64,000 nt of DNA. It comes from Thuidium tamariscinum (lineage: Eukaryota; Streptophyta; Bryopsida; Hypnales; Thuidiaceae). Shown here piece after piece: positions 12,105-26,710 of this stretch. The notes beneath the pieces are model-generated. The model was not told the origin of the DNA. It saw only the letters and a list, made by a program, of their open reading frames with translations, and ran no database searches. Every line of letters starts with the position of its first letter. The first letter of the stretch is position 1. The DNA is taken from assembly GCA_947034885.2 (NCBI GenBank), contig OX344753.2:13268001-13332000 (forward strand), written 5' to 3'. The position numbers and the translations under genes were made by a program.

Positions 12105-12338
12105 CCCTTAAACGACGCAGGGGTCATCCAAGAAATCATCTTTTCTGAAACTATGGGAATCATTGGTATTAAAAAAATTCAAAAGTGCGCATTTGAAGTC
12201 AAAGAATTGTAGAAGATCTTCCTTTTCCACCCCTAATTCCGAGGATGAATGCTTGCAATTCTGTCCTGTACTGCAAAAGACTCTCCTATTGATCAACCAT
12301 AAAACAGCTCCAATGTTGTTTAGGGGTTTAGGGGTTAA
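12101..12338. mobile_element. TTAA-flanked element, family C copy 2
   Basis: TTAA is present on both sides (12101-12104 and 12335-12338). The ends are inverted: CCCTTAAAC on the left, and CCCCTAAAC when the right end is read inward. The 230-bp inside has no reading frame. It shares its left TTAA with copy 1, so two members sit head to tail at neighbouring TTAA sites. Confidence 0.62.
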
Positions 12339-14647
12339 GCGAATAAATCAATGCCTGCTATCTGCATTCTTCCAAGTAAAACAAAAATTCTGGGTGACTA
12401 ACTTATAATGCTAGTTTGCCTCTAAGATAGGATCAGATTGAAATTCTCCATGAGCTGCTCTCTCTTTTGAAATTACTCCGTCAAAGTTACAAGCACGGCA
12501 TCACTTCCGATCAGTTACCAACAGCATCCTTAAGATTACACCGGCAAGTACATTGTTACGGTCTTCCCTGCTCCATCGATCCAGCACTGTGCGTTCCTTG
12601 CAAATAATTTTCTGCTTCCAGTGCCGCATTACAAGCAAAAGCTTGATCGTGCTTTCCAAGTTCACTCTCATCTGTCATAACGAGTCAGTAACGCAAGCTA
12701 ACAAGTTGTAGAGTAACATTTAATTTATTGTATCCTCAGAGAATCAACTAATGCTGACTTTCAGTTGGCAATGAAGTGTCTCCTTCCGGCCAAGTGATCT
12801 ACACTATTACAGCAGTGACTTCACGATGTCACGTTGCGGTGTGCCAGAAATGATAGTCTGCATTCGCAACACAATCAGATGTTGTCGATCAAACGCTGGC
12901 CTTTACAGATAGAATGACTTCTCCATCCACAGTATAAAATGCCGATGTACGAACGAATATGCAATTAGTATCAAGAAACTACCAACATATTATTTGTTGG
13001 GTATCAAGGAAAATCATCGTCCACGGTCGTGAAGCAGTTATTCAAAACTTCATGATTCAAATTAAAACGTATCTGCGAACAACCCTCCGAACTGCGAAAA
13101 GCATGAAAACCCTTAACCTAAAAACCACGAGCAAGCAAGCACCCACAGAAAGCAAGCAAGCAAGCGACCACCATACAGACTCCACTGAAGCAACCCCTCT
13201 TAGGACCTCTTTAATCAATTATGACAGTTTCTCAGTCTGTGGGTACTATTGAAATCTTCCTATTTTGGAGATGTTCGATACTACTGATAATTGAGTTGGC
13301 TCTCTTAGGTACAACAACAAGATTAATGTTCTGAGAAGAAAGTTGTGACGTGTCTCAATTTGAGTTCACATACAAAAGATTTGTAGCTATTGCGAGCAAA
13401 AATACGCCATTGATCTAATCGGACAATTCAATGTAAATCTTATGTCCAGAGCTCCGCAGACATTTTCACTCATTCTCGTGTGTTTCAAAATGCATGATGC
13501 ACTACCTGATAATTGCAAATGTTCACTCATTGGCATGTGTATGGTACTTATTCTCAAGTATAGAAGTACGAATTTCACTGTTGCAGTCTGAAGATGATGC
13601 TCTCATTCGTGGCAATCAACAGATAAGTTATAGAATGATATACGGATAATGTTGGGGGCATGATAACAACCAGGGTACAATATCAAAACTAGATATTCCA
13701 CAACCAAACTGACATCAAGCTGATCCATATGGTCCTAACACCAAACTCTGACACAGCAGCCAGCCGCTCCACGGTCACATTTCTATTAGTTTTTGATTAA
13801 ATTACACGTCTGAATAAGGCGTCATCTTTTCTGCCCAAGCAATTATTAGATCATGTACTGACTAAGATTTACAACGCATTCGCTAATGCTGGTGGTATAT
13901 AACTTAACCACCCACGTTGTCCTTCTCACAAAATGATTAACATTACAAAACCATCAATTTTCCCGAATCAGTTCGATTTTCAATCGAAAGCAAATTACAG
14001 AAAAAGAACTGCCACAGGATTCCCCTTCTCAAGCGTAGATAATTCAATTTTTCGATGGCTGCTCTCAGAAGTTAGCAAGGCAGAAGACGAGGCAAAATTG
14101 GAAACCATCTCTTGAAACAATCACAACACCCTCCGACAAACTTGGAACAGTATATCATATCCACTCATAACTCCTGAAATATTCCTCCACTCTTTAGCTA
14201 TAGATAATCAATACGGAAAGACGAACAATACAACCCACCGCAAAAATTGACTCGAGAGAAATAGAAGCGAAGACAGACAGAAAAATTCATTCCAAACAGA
14301 AGAAATATCTGACCACTGAGACGCACCAGGCAGTCAAATCAGGCGCCACCTGTCATCGGAATCAAGAACACTTGAATAACCACACCTTGACCAGCCAAAG
14401 ACCGAAAAAAAAAACCCTCCAAGAAATGAGATCACCGCAAAATAAAAAAATAACCCTCGACGTATTAAGACGCTGAAGACAACGACGTCCCTCGACATAA
14501 AGTAATAGTAAAGACCCATACCACTCGAATACCACAAAGTCTCCGACAAAAAACAAAACGCAAACTACGTCAGCAGCAGATAACATGCAACAAATCCCAA
14601 GGAACACAAATAAGCCACATCGATAACGATGTGCCGCGCTCACAGTG
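12339..14647. other. intergenic DNA left of the SAHH inverted repeat
   Basis: About 2.3 kb with a more even base composition than the flanks. I examined the open frames at about 12959-13252 and 13933-14115 and recognise nothing in them; splice signals do not link them into a gene. It could hold untranslated or decayed gene sequence. Confidence 0.35.
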
Positions 14648-15549
14648 CACTAGCACCTCCAGACCTTCGACGAACGCCAAGCCAGTCCCCAGAAACAGTG
14701 GCACAGTCAGACATAGCAACCGACATGCAGTTGCATGCTGATTTGATTCAACCGACTACCAGCTGCTGATCATAACCAACCAGAAAACACATTCGCTTCC
14801 ACTATCTCGCAGCAGCATGTTCCCCACAGAAGAAACCACATTGCCAATCGTAAACACAACATGATCCAAAAACTCCAAAGATAAGGGAAAAAAACCGGAA
14901 TCCACAACAAACAGACACGACAAAAACCAGCCAAAAGCAGAACGGTACACCGAAACAAAACAAACAGCCGCCCAAAACAAACGAAACCTCCGTGACTTCG
15001 CTATCACTAGGAAAAAACACACTTCGGAGGAAACTCAAACATATGCCCTAACCTGATGATGAAGACCAACGGCACAACAACAACCGTTCCAGTACGCAGA
15101 AGACCAGCGACAAAACAAAAAACAGTACCACAGGAAATCCTACAAGCCGCTCTCCCAAATTCATGCAAACCTCAACCACGACAGTTCCCAAACGAAATCC
15201 ACAACGACACAGGCGTCACACGAACACCACTGCAAGACACCAAGGTCAAATTACCATACCACTCAAAAATTCGAAAACAAAAACGGAATGAAGCTACCTT
15301 CCAAACACAACATCACCAAATACACAATACAAGCGACTTCGGGTCCAACCATTCATTTGAGGAAAGACCTCCCATTTCGTATATGATAGGTATTGAAAAA
15401 AAATGTCATCCTTGCCGATCATAACCCGAAACACACATCCGGGATAGGCACAGCAAGTAAGATGCTCTCAGAAAAATAACGAGAAAAAAGGGTACCGCTC
15501 TGGGGAAAAAAAAGATCCTAACATCCAAGCCAACAAAGAAGACACGCGT

Positions 15550-17410
<1,861 letters not shown>

Positions 17411-17588
17411 CGCGGCAAGCAACCTTCTCTTCCTGCCGAGGGCGAGAGCTGAGATAGAGAAAGAGCGAGCCGCAGCGGCCGCGGCGGAAGACCACGACAC
17501 GGATCGGTCGATCGATCGGGAGCCGAGACGCCCGAGGAGGTGAGAAAAACAGAGTGCACACGACGGGAACCCCTGCGCAGCGAGGCTT

Positions 17589-17597
17589 CTTTATGGT
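17589..17597 (-). promoter_or_regulatory. TATA-like box of the left SAHH copy
   Basis: The minus strand reads CCATAAAG about 180 bp before the start codon, followed by GCCTCGCTGCGCAGG. The mirror gene has the same and the third copy has CCATAAAC followed by the same block, so this is the longest shared upstream patch. I infer a core promoter with an untranslated leader of about 150 bases. Confidence 0.4.
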
Positions 17598-18422
17598 GGT
17601 GAGCTAAGCCCTACAGCAGATCTTTTCACACTGCCAGTGCTCTCCGTCGCTCCCGGAAGTGAGATGAGCTTTTTCGTCCCTCACGCGGCATCTACGCCAT
17701 TGCAGCTTATTTGCCGGATCCCCAGATCTGGTTCTTGGGCCGGGGAACGAAGCGCAATCCCTCCCTCGGGGAGAGTCGCTCGCAGCGTCGTCGCCTCGCA
17801 CAATTATTTGCCATTGGGGCCTGACAGCCATTTCTCTCCTGGCTCACCCGCAGGAGGCTTTTCAGGTTGGATAGGAAAGTTTACTGGGACGAATAATTCA
17901 CGTGGCCCCCTGTGTGCGCGGCAGAGGGGCGGACGGAGGGCAACTCCAAGCCATTTTGAGGTCGGCGTGGGTTGAAGGTAGACAAGTCTCTTTCCATCCT
18001 CACTAGGGTGGCCCGTGCCGTTGCCACGGTCTAAAAGAAAAGAAAAACAACAGAATAAACAATTTTTTAATTTTTTTAATGTATAGAAACTTCAAAATTC
18101 AATAACTTTCATGCCGTAGGTTGGAACACCATGAATCAAAGCCCGTACACCCCTCCTCGCCGAGGGCTTTCCAACGGTAACAAACACGCACCCGGGGGAC
18201 TCACGGTCCCGGAGATCTCAACGTAACAAACATCCAAACAAACAAACAACGTATCTTCATAGGGGGATTTGGAATCGGAATATCATGGGGTCAATTCCAA
18301 GGGGGTTCACATATTTTCCAAAAGTTTGCACTTGTGTCATGGATGAAACCCATAAATAATTTTGCTGAATTAGGTAAGTGGTTTGCTGTGAAATTAGAAA
18401 ACTATTTGTACAATTAGTTCCC

Positions 18423-19676
18423 CGAAAATGACGACCTTAGATTCAATAGATACTTGTCCAACTGAGCTTCTTTAGAATGCTGAAAAAAGACCTTTAATTA
18501 TTGCACATTTACACTTTAGAAGGAGTTTTTAAACCAAAAGTTTTCATAATGCTAGAAGAGTACTAAATTCCTCTTTCAATGGAAAATAAGTTCTAAGATG
18601 GCATAAGATGTTTTTTTGAAGCGTCTAGTTGATTGTTTATTCCTAAACTATAGAAAATATAGGAACATTGCAACATAATCAATCTCAGAATGTTGGAAGA
18701 TTGCAACTTCTAAAAATGGTAGTTAAATAATTTCCAAAATGAAAAATGGAAAATATTATAATTTTTTGTATTAATTGTTATTTTTAATTTTTAATTTAGT
18801 TTGTTTTTGAAAAATTTATCTCTTGAATTTCAAAAAACATCAAATGTATATTTGATTTTAATCCGAAGCATTTTGTTGAACAAGAAAACCATTTTGCGAT
18901 GAAAGAAGTATATTAGAAATACCCATCTAATAAGCATCTTTTAAGGTTACAAGGTACCTATGTTATAGGGACCTTCAATTATTATAAAGTGTCCACTTAC
19001 ACTTAGATTGAAGGCTTGTAGGCTTGCATGGTGAGGCTTACATGCTAGTGTTATTGGAACTTAGCAATGTTGAAAAAATAAAAAGATGATACCACTAGTA
19101 TGAAAAATCTACATGATAAAAGTATCTAGAAAACTTTCAATTTTCAAATAGGAACTAATCTGGCAGTTCAAACCCATCCTTTTGAATTAGAGGCAATGGA
19201 CAATATTATTTGTTAACATCCTATAAGGTGCTTTAAAAAAATCCTCTTCAATATAACAATAAGTGAAATTGAATGAAAATTGAATTGACACAACACTTAC
19301 TTGAATAGTTCTAGTTTGGATAGGACGAGCTTACAATGAAGATTGCTTCAAAGCTTTTGAGATTTCCTAAGAGTAGACGAAATTAATTAATTAAAGGTAA
19401 TGACAATTGAAATTTCCATCTGACTAAAAGTAAAGAAATACAACGTAGTACAATTGCAATTTTGACTCTAGCTATGACTGGATTAGGCCACCAAGACACC
19501 TTTCTCTAAGCTAAGGGAAACTTGTCTAATCTGTCAACATCCAAATTTGTACAAAAAATACCAAAATATCTTGAATATTTTCACAAAATCAATGCACTAT
19601 CCCCATATGGAGGTTACGTGTCAATGCATGATTGAGAAGTACTTCAATGCTAGTAGATACATAGAAAGCTAATCCT
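18423..19676. other. spacer between the SAHH arms
   Basis: This 1254-bp AT-rich stretch is not inverted and separates the upstream ends of the two SAHH genes. It has no gene. About 18950-19060 is a dispersed repeat also present at about 5128-5222. A spacer this size between near-perfect arms is what remains after an inverted duplication and keeps the palindrome from being fully self-complementary. Confidence 0.7.
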
Positions 19677-20502
19677 GGGAACTAATTGTACAAATAGTTT
19701 TCTAATTTCACAGCAAACCACTTACCTAATTCAGCAAAATTATTTATGGGTTTCATCCATGACACAAGTGCAAACTTTTGGAAAATATGTGAACCCCCTT
19801 GGAATTGACCCCATGATATTCCGATTCCAAATCCCCCTATGAAGATACGTTGTTTGTTTGTTTGGATGTTTGTTACGTTGAGATCTCCGGGACCGTGAGT
19901 CCCCCGGGTGCGTGTTTGTTACCGTTGGAAAGCCCTCGGCGAGGAGGGGTGTACGGGCTTTGATTCATGGTGTTCCAACCTACGGCATGAAAGTTATTGA
20001 ATTTTGAAGTTTCTATACATTAAAAAAATTAAAAAATTGTTTATTCTGTTGTTTTTCTTTTCTTTTAGACCGTGGCAACGGCACGGGCCACCCTAGTGAG
20101 GATGGAAAGAGACTTGTCTACCTTCAACCCACGCCGACCTCAAAATGGCTTGGAGTTGCCCTCCGTCCGCCCCTCTGCCGCGCACACAGGGGGCCACGTG
20201 AATTATTCGTCCCAGTAAACTTTCCTATCCAACCTGAAAAGCCTCCTGCGGGTGAGCCAGGAGAGAAATGGCTGTCAGGCCCCAATGGCAAATAATTGTG
20301 CGAGGCGACGACGCTGCGAGCGACTCTCCCCGAGGGAGGGATTGCGCTTCGTTCCCCGGCCCAAGAACCAGATCTGGGGATCCGGCAAATAAGCTGCAAT
20401 GGCGTAGATGCCGCGTGAGGGACGAAAAAGCTCATCTCACTTCCGGGAGCGACGGAGAGCACTGGCAGTGTGAAAAGATCTGCTGTAGGGCTTAGCTCAC
20501 CA

Positions 20503-20510
20503 CCATAAAG
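20503..20510 (+). promoter_or_regulatory. TATA-like box of the right SAHH copy
   Basis: CCATAAAG lies 179 bp before the start codon and is followed by a block kept in all three SAHH copies. This would place the transcription start at about 20535. Confidence 0.4.
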
Positions 20511-20688
20511 AAGCCTCGCTGCGCAGGGGTTCCCGTCGTGTGCACTCTGTTTTTCTCACCTCCTCGGGCGTCTCGGCTCCCGATCGATCGACCGATCCGT
20601 GTCGTGGTCTTCCGCCGCGGCCGCTGCGGCTCGCTCTTTCTCTATCTCAGCTCTCGCCCTCGGCAGGAAGAGAAGGTTGCTTGCCGCG

Positions 20689-22549
<1,861 letters not shown>

Positions 22550-23511
22550 ACGCGTGTCTTCTTTGTTGGCTTGGATGTTAGGATCTTTTTTTTCCCCAGA
22601 GCGGTACCCTTTTTTCTCGTTATTTTTCTGAGAGCATCTTACTTGCTGTGCCTATCCCGGATGTGTGTTTCGGGTTATGATCGGCAAGGATGACATTTTT
22701 TTTCAATACCTATCATATACGAAATGGGAGGTCTTTCCTCAAATGAATGGTTGGACCCGAAGTCGCTTGTATTGTGTATTTGGTGATGTTGTGTTTGGAA
22801 GGTAGCTTCATTCCGTTTTTGTTTTCGAATTTTTGAGTGGTATGGTAATTTGACCTTGGTGTCTTGCAGTGGTGTTCGTGTGACGCCTGTGTCGTTGTGG
22901 ATTTCGTTTGGGAACTGTCGTGGTTGAGGTTTGCATGAATTTGGGAGAGCGGCTTGTAGGATTTCCTGTGGTACTGTTTTTTGTTTTGTCGCTGGTCTTC
23001 TGCGTACTGGAACGGTTGTTGTTGTGCCGTTGGTCTTCATCATCAGGTTAGGGCATATGTTTGAGTTTCCTCCGAAGTGTGTTTTTTCCTAGTGATAGCG
23101 AAGTCACGGAGGTTTCGTTTGTTTTGGGCGGCTGTTTGTTTTGTTTCGGTGTACCGTTCTGCTTTTGGCTGGTTTTTGTCGTGTCTGTTTGTTGTGGATT
23201 CCGGTTTTTTTCCCTTATCTTTGGAGTTTTTGGATCATGTTGTGTTTACGATTGGCAATGTGGTTTCTTCTGTGGGGAACATGCTGCTGCGAGATAGTGG
23301 AAGCGAATGTGTTTTCTGGTTGGTTATGATCAGCAGCTGGTAGTCGGTTGAATCAAATCAGCATGCAACTGCATGTCGGTTGCTATGTCTGACTGTGCCA
23401 CTGTTTCTGGGGACTGGCTTGGCGTTCGTCGAAGGTCTGGAGGTTCTAGTGGGAATGGAAGTGTTGGTCGTTGTGGGTGTTGGGTGCGTGTGCTGTCGTG
23501 GTTGATTTGAT

Positions 23512-23787
23512 TAAGGTAGGTACACCGAAAATGGCTCCTGACCTTAAAGCGGTCTGTAGAACGTGCATAGATTTTCAGAATCAGTCATGTACCCAGACTG
23601 TAGATGGCGCTTTCAGAAACACACTTTGACTGTTAATAACTTTTGCATACGGTTTCCAAATCCACTCTTCTTTGGTGCGTTTGAACATGGTTTCAGTCAC
23701 CAACAAGACTGTAAAAAAATCTGAACTATATAATAACAGAAACTAGGCACAGTAGAGAAACTGACGCTTTTGGGTGTACCTACCTTA
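23512..23787. mobile_element. TA-flanked MITE beside the SAHH arm
   Basis: The ends are perfect inverted repeats, AGGTAGGTACACC and GGTGTACCTACCT, flanked by TA on both sides (23512-23513 and 23786-23787). The interior of about 246 bp has no reading frame. TA duplication and AGGT ends suggest a Tc1/mariner (Stowaway-type) element without transposase. The first bases of the ends resemble family D (AGGTAGAACCACC). It lies just outside the right arm and has no partner beside the left arm. Confidence 0.75.
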
Positions 23788-24546
23788 GTGGAGTAATGGG
23801 GTATATCCTGAAATGATATTTGTTAATGGGGGCTATTTTGGATTCTCTAGAGTCATTGAGGAGTGTAGAGTATTTTTTGGGGCCTTTTGTATGGGTAACG
23901 TTTAATTTTTGAATGGAAGTATGAAAATGTTCTTATTGTTTTGACTTTTGAAACTTGTTAAACAGTTGTGATATTAAATGTGAGCAAATGGAATTCTTAA
24001 AAATCTTCTTCAAAGCTTGCTTTGGTTATACATTAGTGTACTCTACCACTAGAGGTTGGGAAATTTGCCTTGATGTCTGTATTATGCACTGAAATTATAC
24101 AAAAATGTGATGAGTGCATATTGTAGTCACGGAAAACTGTTTCAGTGTCATGCAAAATAGTATTGTCCAAATATTTTTGAAAAGTTAAGTTGGGGTCAGT
24201 CTTTACTTGTCTTTTATGAGGTCTTTACTTGCAATGGGTTCTTGAGCCTTATCATTTCCCCTTGGTATGCATAAACAAACATTATGCTGTTGTTGGATAT
24301 AGTGCCATTATATGCTCACAGACCATCAGTGCAAAATTTAATTGTTAAAAGGAATGTCTTTGTGTCTGAATTCCTTGTAATTGGTGATAATGTAATTTTT
24401 ATTTATCAGTCACATATATTCGCATGTTTTGATTTCCAGATGGAGTTTACATTAGACAATCTCCTCATCGTGATGAATTTTTTTATACAAAACCAAGCAT
24501 TCTTCATTGGGCTTTGTCGTCCTTAATGTGAGGTAGTGACTGCCTC

Positions 24547-24601
24547 TTTTGAGCTCATTGTCATTGTCATTGTGGCAAATTGTGTCACAATGAGCTCAAA
24601 A
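24547..24601. repeat. short perfect hairpin
   Basis: TTTTGAGCTCATTGT at 24547-24561 pairs with its complement at 24587-24601 across a 25-base loop. It is too short and isolated to assign; it may be a decayed foldback element. Confidence 0.6.
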
Positions 24602-24769
24602 ACTAAAGAAAATTTAAAATTTTAATTATTTTGTGCCCCCTCCCGTCTCATCAATCTGATTTAAGTATTAAATTTTAAATATTAAAATTTTAAAAAATTC
24701 TGAATTTGCCCCTCCCCCATCCCCTTTTTTAATTCTGAGAGGGTGGATATTCTTACAATGCATATGGGA

Positions 24770-24930
24770 TAATTCTCATATCCCATACACATACTTGTAT
24801 TTAGTATTTGTATTTAGTATTCATATCCGCATACATATTCATATCCCATATCTGCATTCAATATTCATACCCATATCTGTACCACATATCCATATCTCGT
24901 ATCCCATACTTGTATTTATATTCAGTATGT
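24770..24930. repeat. degenerate tandem low-complexity tract
   Basis: Variants of catatcc and tatttagtattc repeat irregularly over about 160 bp. No coding capacity. Confidence 0.6.
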
Positions 24931-25404
24931 GTATCAACAGCTGCTAATTTTCCTTAGAGGTGGGTGGGATTTTTTAAATTTCAAATCTGATGGTTCATCA
25001 TTTTTCAATGAGGTAGGGGGACCATGGAAATTGAAAACTAGGCATGCTGCGTCTTTTTGTCACATTGTCGTCTTCATGATGGTTGTTGTTTATAGTAGAA
25101 TTTTTTTCCTGCTCTAATTGTCCTAATCAATTCAATCGATTTTCATCCAATTTTTGGAGAGTGTTTCTTAACTATGTGCAGCTTTTAGTTGTGTTATGAT
25201 AGTTTCAAGACATGAATAAGAATGTTTAAAACAATAATTTGAAGAAAGATAGAAGATTGTATTAAGAAAGTTAAAGTACCAAGAAGAAGTTTTGCAATAG
25301 ATTTCTAAGATTGAAAACTTTAAAGTAGTTATCAGCAAGTGGTTAAGATTGAGGAACCTTTAATCTTAATGCCTATATATATTCAAGATATCAAAACTTC
25401 TTCT

Positions 25405-26710
25405 TTAACCCTTGAAACCCTAAACCGTGCCTTTTGGCAACATAGTGATTTTGGACAAGTCATTACAAATGGAGTATTTTTGTTTTTTATTCCTTCAAAA
25501 TTTCACAAAACATTTTTCCTTGGAGTTTCTTGAAGGCCGAATAATTTTAATACAATTTGATTGCATGGTTAAAAAGTTATGGCATGATATGTTGTATTTT
25601 TTATTTGGTAGGCAGTCGAGGCAGTTTATAAAGCTTCTTTTAAAATTCCATTTTAAAGAAATAAAAAATTGAAATTGGATTATTAAATTTATATCTACAT
25701 GAAAAGCTTTGAATCATTCCATTTTAACTAATGAGTCAAAAGTTATGAGGAGTCATAAGAGGATTTTCAGCTACTGTAAGAGACTGCGAGTTCCCAGACT
25801 CTGGGAACGCATCGGGAACTCTGGGAACGCGATGCTGATATGGTCGAGCGACTGCCATGTCAGAAAAAAATATTTTTTTATTAATTTTAATTAAATATTA
25901 AATATTTTTAAAATATTTTTTTGAAAAAAAAAATATTTTTTTAAATCATTTTTTTTCTCTTTAATACATTCTGAAGTTTTTTGGAAAAAAAAAATTTTAA
26001 TTTTTTTTTTTCAAAATTCAAAAATTCGGACCAGCAGGGTGCTGGTCTGCAGCAGTGGGAACAATTTCGGGGAACACCCCTGAAACGGTCTCCTGGGGGC
26101 CCAGAAATCCTCTTATGTTTAGTTTGGGGTAGTTTACGAGTAGTCATAGAATTTCCACCCTTCAAAAAAACTTGAAGTCTTTTATTTTATAGTTTTTTGA
26201 AAAATAATTAAAAAATTTGGTGAAGGTTTTTTATTACAATATAACAAGCATTGGATTGGCATTTTTCATTTTCATTAATAAATTTTTCACAATTTAGTGT
26301 TTTGTATAATTTTTTACTTCTTTCTGTTTACTATTTTTTCTTATATGTTGTCCAATTCCAAATGACTTGAAATTTTTTGAGCATATAGATAACTTGTATT
26401 GAAGGATTAATTCAAAGAGTAACCACCATTTTGAACATTTTTTTATACAAATGTGACCTTCTAAAGTGAGGTTGCTCAAATTATTCGCTTGGATAAAAAA
26501 ATGATTTTGTCAATTCAAATGCTAATATCTTGCAATCTACACTATGAAATTTTTTGAAATTTTTTCCACATCTTTTCAAACCACCTTACTACTAGATCCT
26601 ATGATTACATGTATCAAAAAAACTTCTTTTCTAAACTTTTGCACTAGTATTAGAAATTGTAGTTTTGGAGTGTTTTTGGTGACAACATAGTCAAAACCTT
26701 CAGAGGTCTA
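25405..26710. mobile_element. TTAA-flanked element, family A copy 1
   Basis: The left edge is TTAACCC at 25405; the right edge, around 26700-26710, has decayed from the TTTAGGGGTTAA seen in other copies. The interior aligns with copies at 29308-30237, 53066-54404 (opposite orientation) and 59253-60689 (opposite orientation), for example around the shared block tttttattacaa. There is no reading frame of note. A second MITE (25756-26115) sits inside it. The family appears to depend on a piggyBac-type transposase from elsewhere. Confidence 0.68.
25756..26115. mobile_element. MITE nested in family A copy 1
   Basis: The ends AGAGGATTTTC and GAAATCCTCT are inverted and flanked by TA on both sides. 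Copy 2 of family A lacks the insert at the matching place, so this is a clean later insertion of about 356 bp. Inside are repeated words around CTGGGAACGC. A Tc1/mariner-type MITE is the simplest reading. Confidence 0.68.

Larger units (their letters stand above)
23788..25404. other. intergenic DNA with a hairpin and low-complexity tract
   Basis: No gene is visible. A 15-bp perfect stem lies at 24547-24601, and about 24770-24930 is a degenerate tandem array built from variants of catatcc and gtattcat. Confidence 0.5.

Noticed and set aside
12315-12338. TTTAGGG-like telomeric repeat
   Set aside because: Only two imperfect TTTAGGGG units are present, and they form the inverted end of a TTAA-flanked element, so interstitial telomere sequence is not needed.
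14334-15038. Phe/Cys-rich minus-strand frames next to the left SAHH gene
   Set aside because: They overlap in all frames, use non-ATG starts and lie in the T-rich 3' flank of SAHH; they resemble no protein.
20599-20688. In-frame N-terminal extension of SAHH that looks like a transit peptide
   Set aside because: The open sequence upstream of MELSVEK has no ATG in frame in the right copy (the apparent start is GTG) or in the third copy (TTG). Plant SAHH normally starts at the chosen ATG.
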